Origin: Candidatus Atribacter fermentans
GTDB taxonomy: Bacteria; Atribacterota; Atribacteria; Atribacterales; Atribacteraceae
Assembly (NCBI GenBank): GCA_012517485.1
Contig: JAAYUT010000396.1
Coordinates: forward strand, 1-16,211
Direction of reading: 5' to 3'
DNA length: 16,211 bases
This document shows, piece by piece, positions 14,493 to 16,211 of the stretch. Made by a program: the position numbers and the translations under genes. The number at the start of each line of letters is the position of its first letter. The stretch's first letter is position 1. The notes beneath the pieces were generated by a model. That model had not been told where the DNA came from. It was given only the letters and a program-made list of their open reading frames with translations, and searched no databases.

Positions 14493-15665
14493 TTATTCTT
14501 CAGATTGATCTGATCCTTCTTCAGTTCCTTGTTGCTCACCAGTCGATTTTGTCCCCTCATCAGAAAATACTTTCATCCGCTCTTCAAGAGACATCCCTAA
14601 AGAATTATAAAATTTAGATTTTGCAACATTATAATCAAATACTGCTTGTAAATAAGCATTTTCCGCTTGATATGCTTCATTACGGGCATCAATAAGTTCA
14701 ATGCTGGTAATAACTCCTGCATCATATCGTGCTTCTGCTATTTTAAGGTATTCATTAGCCCTGGTTAAACTTTTCTCCTGGAGTGGAACAGCTCTTTCTG
14801 CGGATTTTAACGCTTCATAGTTTTGCTTCAGCTCAACTTGAATGTCGTTTTTAATGTTTTCAAGATTAACCAAAGCAATCTGCAATCCAATTTGAGATAA
14901 CTGCTGATTAATAATCGGCGTGTAATCATTGGTATTCACTTGAACCTCTTTGGTTTTTAAAATTACCTCGTCTTCGGCTTTTTTGATTTCGAGGCGGTTT
15001 TTCAAAGCATAATCAACGCTTTCCTTCAAATCAATATTTGATGGGTTAAAAACCAATTCGCTTGCCAATTCTACAGGGTTATTTAAATCTTTTCCTAAAA
15101 GCTGGTTAAACTTCATTTTAGCTATTTGTAAGTTATTTTCCACATTCAAGCGATCGGATTGGGCTTTTGATAATTCATATTCGGCCGAAATCACATCAAT
15201 TTGAGCAACCATTCCTAATGAATATTTTGCTTTAACATTATCCAATTGTTTTTGAGAACGATTAATATTTTCTTGAGCCAAAATTAATGATCGTTGGAGT
15301 TTAAGAATATTATAATAAGCTTCTTCTACGATTTGGATTTGATTGGAACGAGTAATTTCATAATTTCGTTGTGCAACTAAAAGTGCGGTTTGATTAGAAA
15401 GCTCACTTAATACAGAAGGTGCTAAAAGTAAATCCGCTTTGGTTTTTTTGTAATTTAATTCACTTTGCTGTAATTCATATTGAGCTTTTTTCATTTCATT
15501 TCCGTTTTCTAATGCAATTTTGACTGCTTCAGAAAGGGGAAGTGGAGGATTATTTATTTCTTCGGCAAATACTCCGAAATTAAGCAGAAAGAACAGCCCT
15601 AAAAAAAGAATACTTCCTAAACAAATAGAGTTAATTTGCTTTCTTTGTTGATAATGACTAAACAT
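14493..15665 (-). CDS. TolC-family protein (outer membrane efflux protein-like) with short or missing strand segments
   Basis: 390 residues from ATG 15665, preferred over GTG 15674 because AGGAGG (15676-15681) is 10 nt from ATG but only 1 nt from GTG. A signal peptide is clear (basic N-terminus, hydrophobic 14-33, cleavage GVFA|EE after residue 34). Two TolC/OEP repeats follow: LSEAVKIALENG (44-55) begins the first and SVDYALKNR...IKKAEDEV (216-234) the second, with long alanine/glutamine-rich coiled coils ending in LDNVKAKYSLGMVAQIDVISAEYEL and ANEYLKIAEARYDAGVITSIELIDAR. The C-terminus is acidic. The usual strand-forming stretches between helices (around 78-92 and 243-262) are very short, so an outer-membrane barrel is doubtful. 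The ABC ATPase just upstream suggests a MacAB-TolC-like exporter. Confidence 0.85.
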   Translation of the reverse strand: MFSHYQQRKQINSICLGSILFLGLFFLLNFGVFAEEINNPPLPLSEAVKIALENGNEMKKAQYELQQSELNYKKTKADLLLAPSVLSELSNQTALLVAQRNYEITRSNQIQIVEEAYYNILKLQRSLILAQENINRSQKQLDNVKAKYSLGMVAQIDVISAEYELSKAQSDRLNVENNLQIAKMKFNQLLGKDLNNPVELASELVFNPSNIDLKESVDYALKNRLEIKKAEDEVILKTKEVQVNTNDYTPIINQQLSQIGLQIALVNLENIKNDIQVELKQNYEALKSAERAVPLQEKSLTRANEYLKIAEARYDAGVITSIELIDARNEAYQAENAYLQAVFDYNVAKSKFYNSLGMSLEERMKVFSDEGTKSTGEQQGTEEGSDQSEE

Positions 15666-15708
15666 TTTTTTCACACCTCCTAAAAGTAAATAAATACTAA
15701 GTTATTCT

Positions 15709-15942
15709 ATCCTGAAAATACAGGTATGTTTTTATAGGAAACTCATTTATAGAAACCAACGGGAATCTTATTCTGAATTCTCACCCTCATCCTGACCTTC
15801 TCCCATCAAGGGAGAAGGAACGAGTTCTTTTTTCCTCGCCTCTCTGTAGAAGAAGCAATATTTTTTCCCTCTCCCCTGGTGGGAGAGGCGTGTGTGAGGG
15901 GGAAGACATTTTCATCCTCAACTGGTGCCATGAAAGTGGCAT
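15709..15942. repeat. Long composite intergenic repeat, right copy
   Basis: Second copy of the repeat at 310-563, same orientation. It contains ATCCTGAAAATAC (15709-15721), a perfect 9-bp hairpin CCTTCTCCC/GGGAGAAGG (15796-15804, 15810-15818), a perfect 8-bp hairpin CCTCTCCC/GGGAGAGG (15868-15875, 15881-15888), the 14-mer ATTTTCATCCTCAA (15908-15921) and a closing hairpin TGCCA/TGGCA (15926-15930, 15937-15941). It fills the gap 15675-15982 between the ATPase and the TolC-family gene. I see no gene in that gap. Confidence 0.75.
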
Positions 15943-15982
15943 AAGGGTTTCTTCTTAAAAAGATAGGGAAACCTATTCTTAT

Positions 15983-16211
15983 TTAATTTCTTGGAGATAA
16001 ATGACTTTCTTCAAGTTCCTGTTTTTCTTTTTGTTTTGCATAATCCTGAAGAATATCTTCGGCTCGAACCGGATTCTCTACTTTTTCATCTCCTACTAAT
16101 TGACCATCGCGAAAATGGATAATTCTTTTAGTGTGAAGTGATATATCGTGTTCATGGGTAACTAAAATAATGGTTTTCCCCTCATCATTAAGGGTTTGAA
16201 AAATTTGCATG
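15983..16211 (-). CDS. ABC transporter ATP-binding protein, C-terminal part (MacB/LolD-like), cut by the window edge
   Basis: Only the last 75 or so residues are visible. L...GKTIILVTHEHD carries the beta-strand and the H-loop His of an ABC ATPase, followed by the typical R.I.FRDGQLVGDE strand-turn-strand of the MacB/LolD/export branch, and then a charged tail rich in Lys and Glu. Walker A, the signature and Walker B motifs would lie beyond the window. The Met near the edge is internal, not a start. With the TolC-family gene downstream on the same strand, a tripartite export system is the likely context, although 300 bases of repeat separate them. Confidence 0.85.
   Translation of the reverse strand, partial: MQIFQTLNDEGKTIILVTHEHDISLHTKRIIHFRDGQLVGDEKVENPVRAEDILQDYAKQKEKQELEESHLSPRN

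Overview
This is an AT-rich bacterial window with compact, largely co-oriented operons. Ribosome-binding sites are strong (AGGAGG types), TTG starts are used freely, and the intergenic gaps are crowded with palindromic repeats. A TolC-family exporter gene with a Sec signal, next to a MacB/LolD-like ATPase, suggests a cell envelope with an outer layer. A CUT1 sugar transporter beside several URO-D-family genes and a ROK kinase resembles anaerobic heterotrophs of the Atribacterota or Thermotogota kind. That placement is a guess from gene style and repeats; no rRNA or other marker is present.

Layout, plus strand (719-8252): a divergent URO-D-fold protein stands first and alone. After a 210-bp leader comes a catabolic-looking operon: periplasmic solute-binding protein, a strong hairpin, two permeases (4-bp overlap), a URO-D-family protein, a ROK sugar kinase, and a second URO-D-family protein (4-bp overlap with the kinase). 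No transporter ATPase is encoded, so the permeases probably borrow one. The likely logic is uptake of a carbohydrate-like compound, phosphorylation by the ROK enzyme, and methyl-transfer or decarboxylase-like chemistry by the URO-D enzymes. The three URO-D paralogues differ at the position of the family's Zn ligands.

Layout, minus strand (16211-8677, read leftward): the end of an export ABC ATPase; a long repeat; a TolC-family protein that seems to lack the beta-strand segments; an asparagine-synthetase-like gene cut in two by one in-frame TAA, whose glutaminase half lacks the catalytic Cys; a CorA Mg2+ channel; then a two-gene unit made of a methyltransferase/ATP-grasp fusion and an overlapping aldo/keto reductase. 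The two strands converge at 8253-8676, which holds only repeats.

The gaps (1-718, 8253-8676, 12874-13125, 15675-15982) hold at least three repeat families. The clearest is a 40-50 bp hairpin element (ATGAGATT...AATGAC) whose two stems change in a compensatory way from copy to copy. A roughly 230-250 bp composite repeat occurs near both ends of the window in direct orientation. A related 33-bp palindrome sits in frame inside the N-terminus of the fusion gene. The most unusual items are the covarying hairpins, the nonsense-split AsnB with an inactive glutaminase domain, the methyltransferase/ATP-grasp fusion with its embedded palindrome, and the TolC-like protein without obvious barrel strands.
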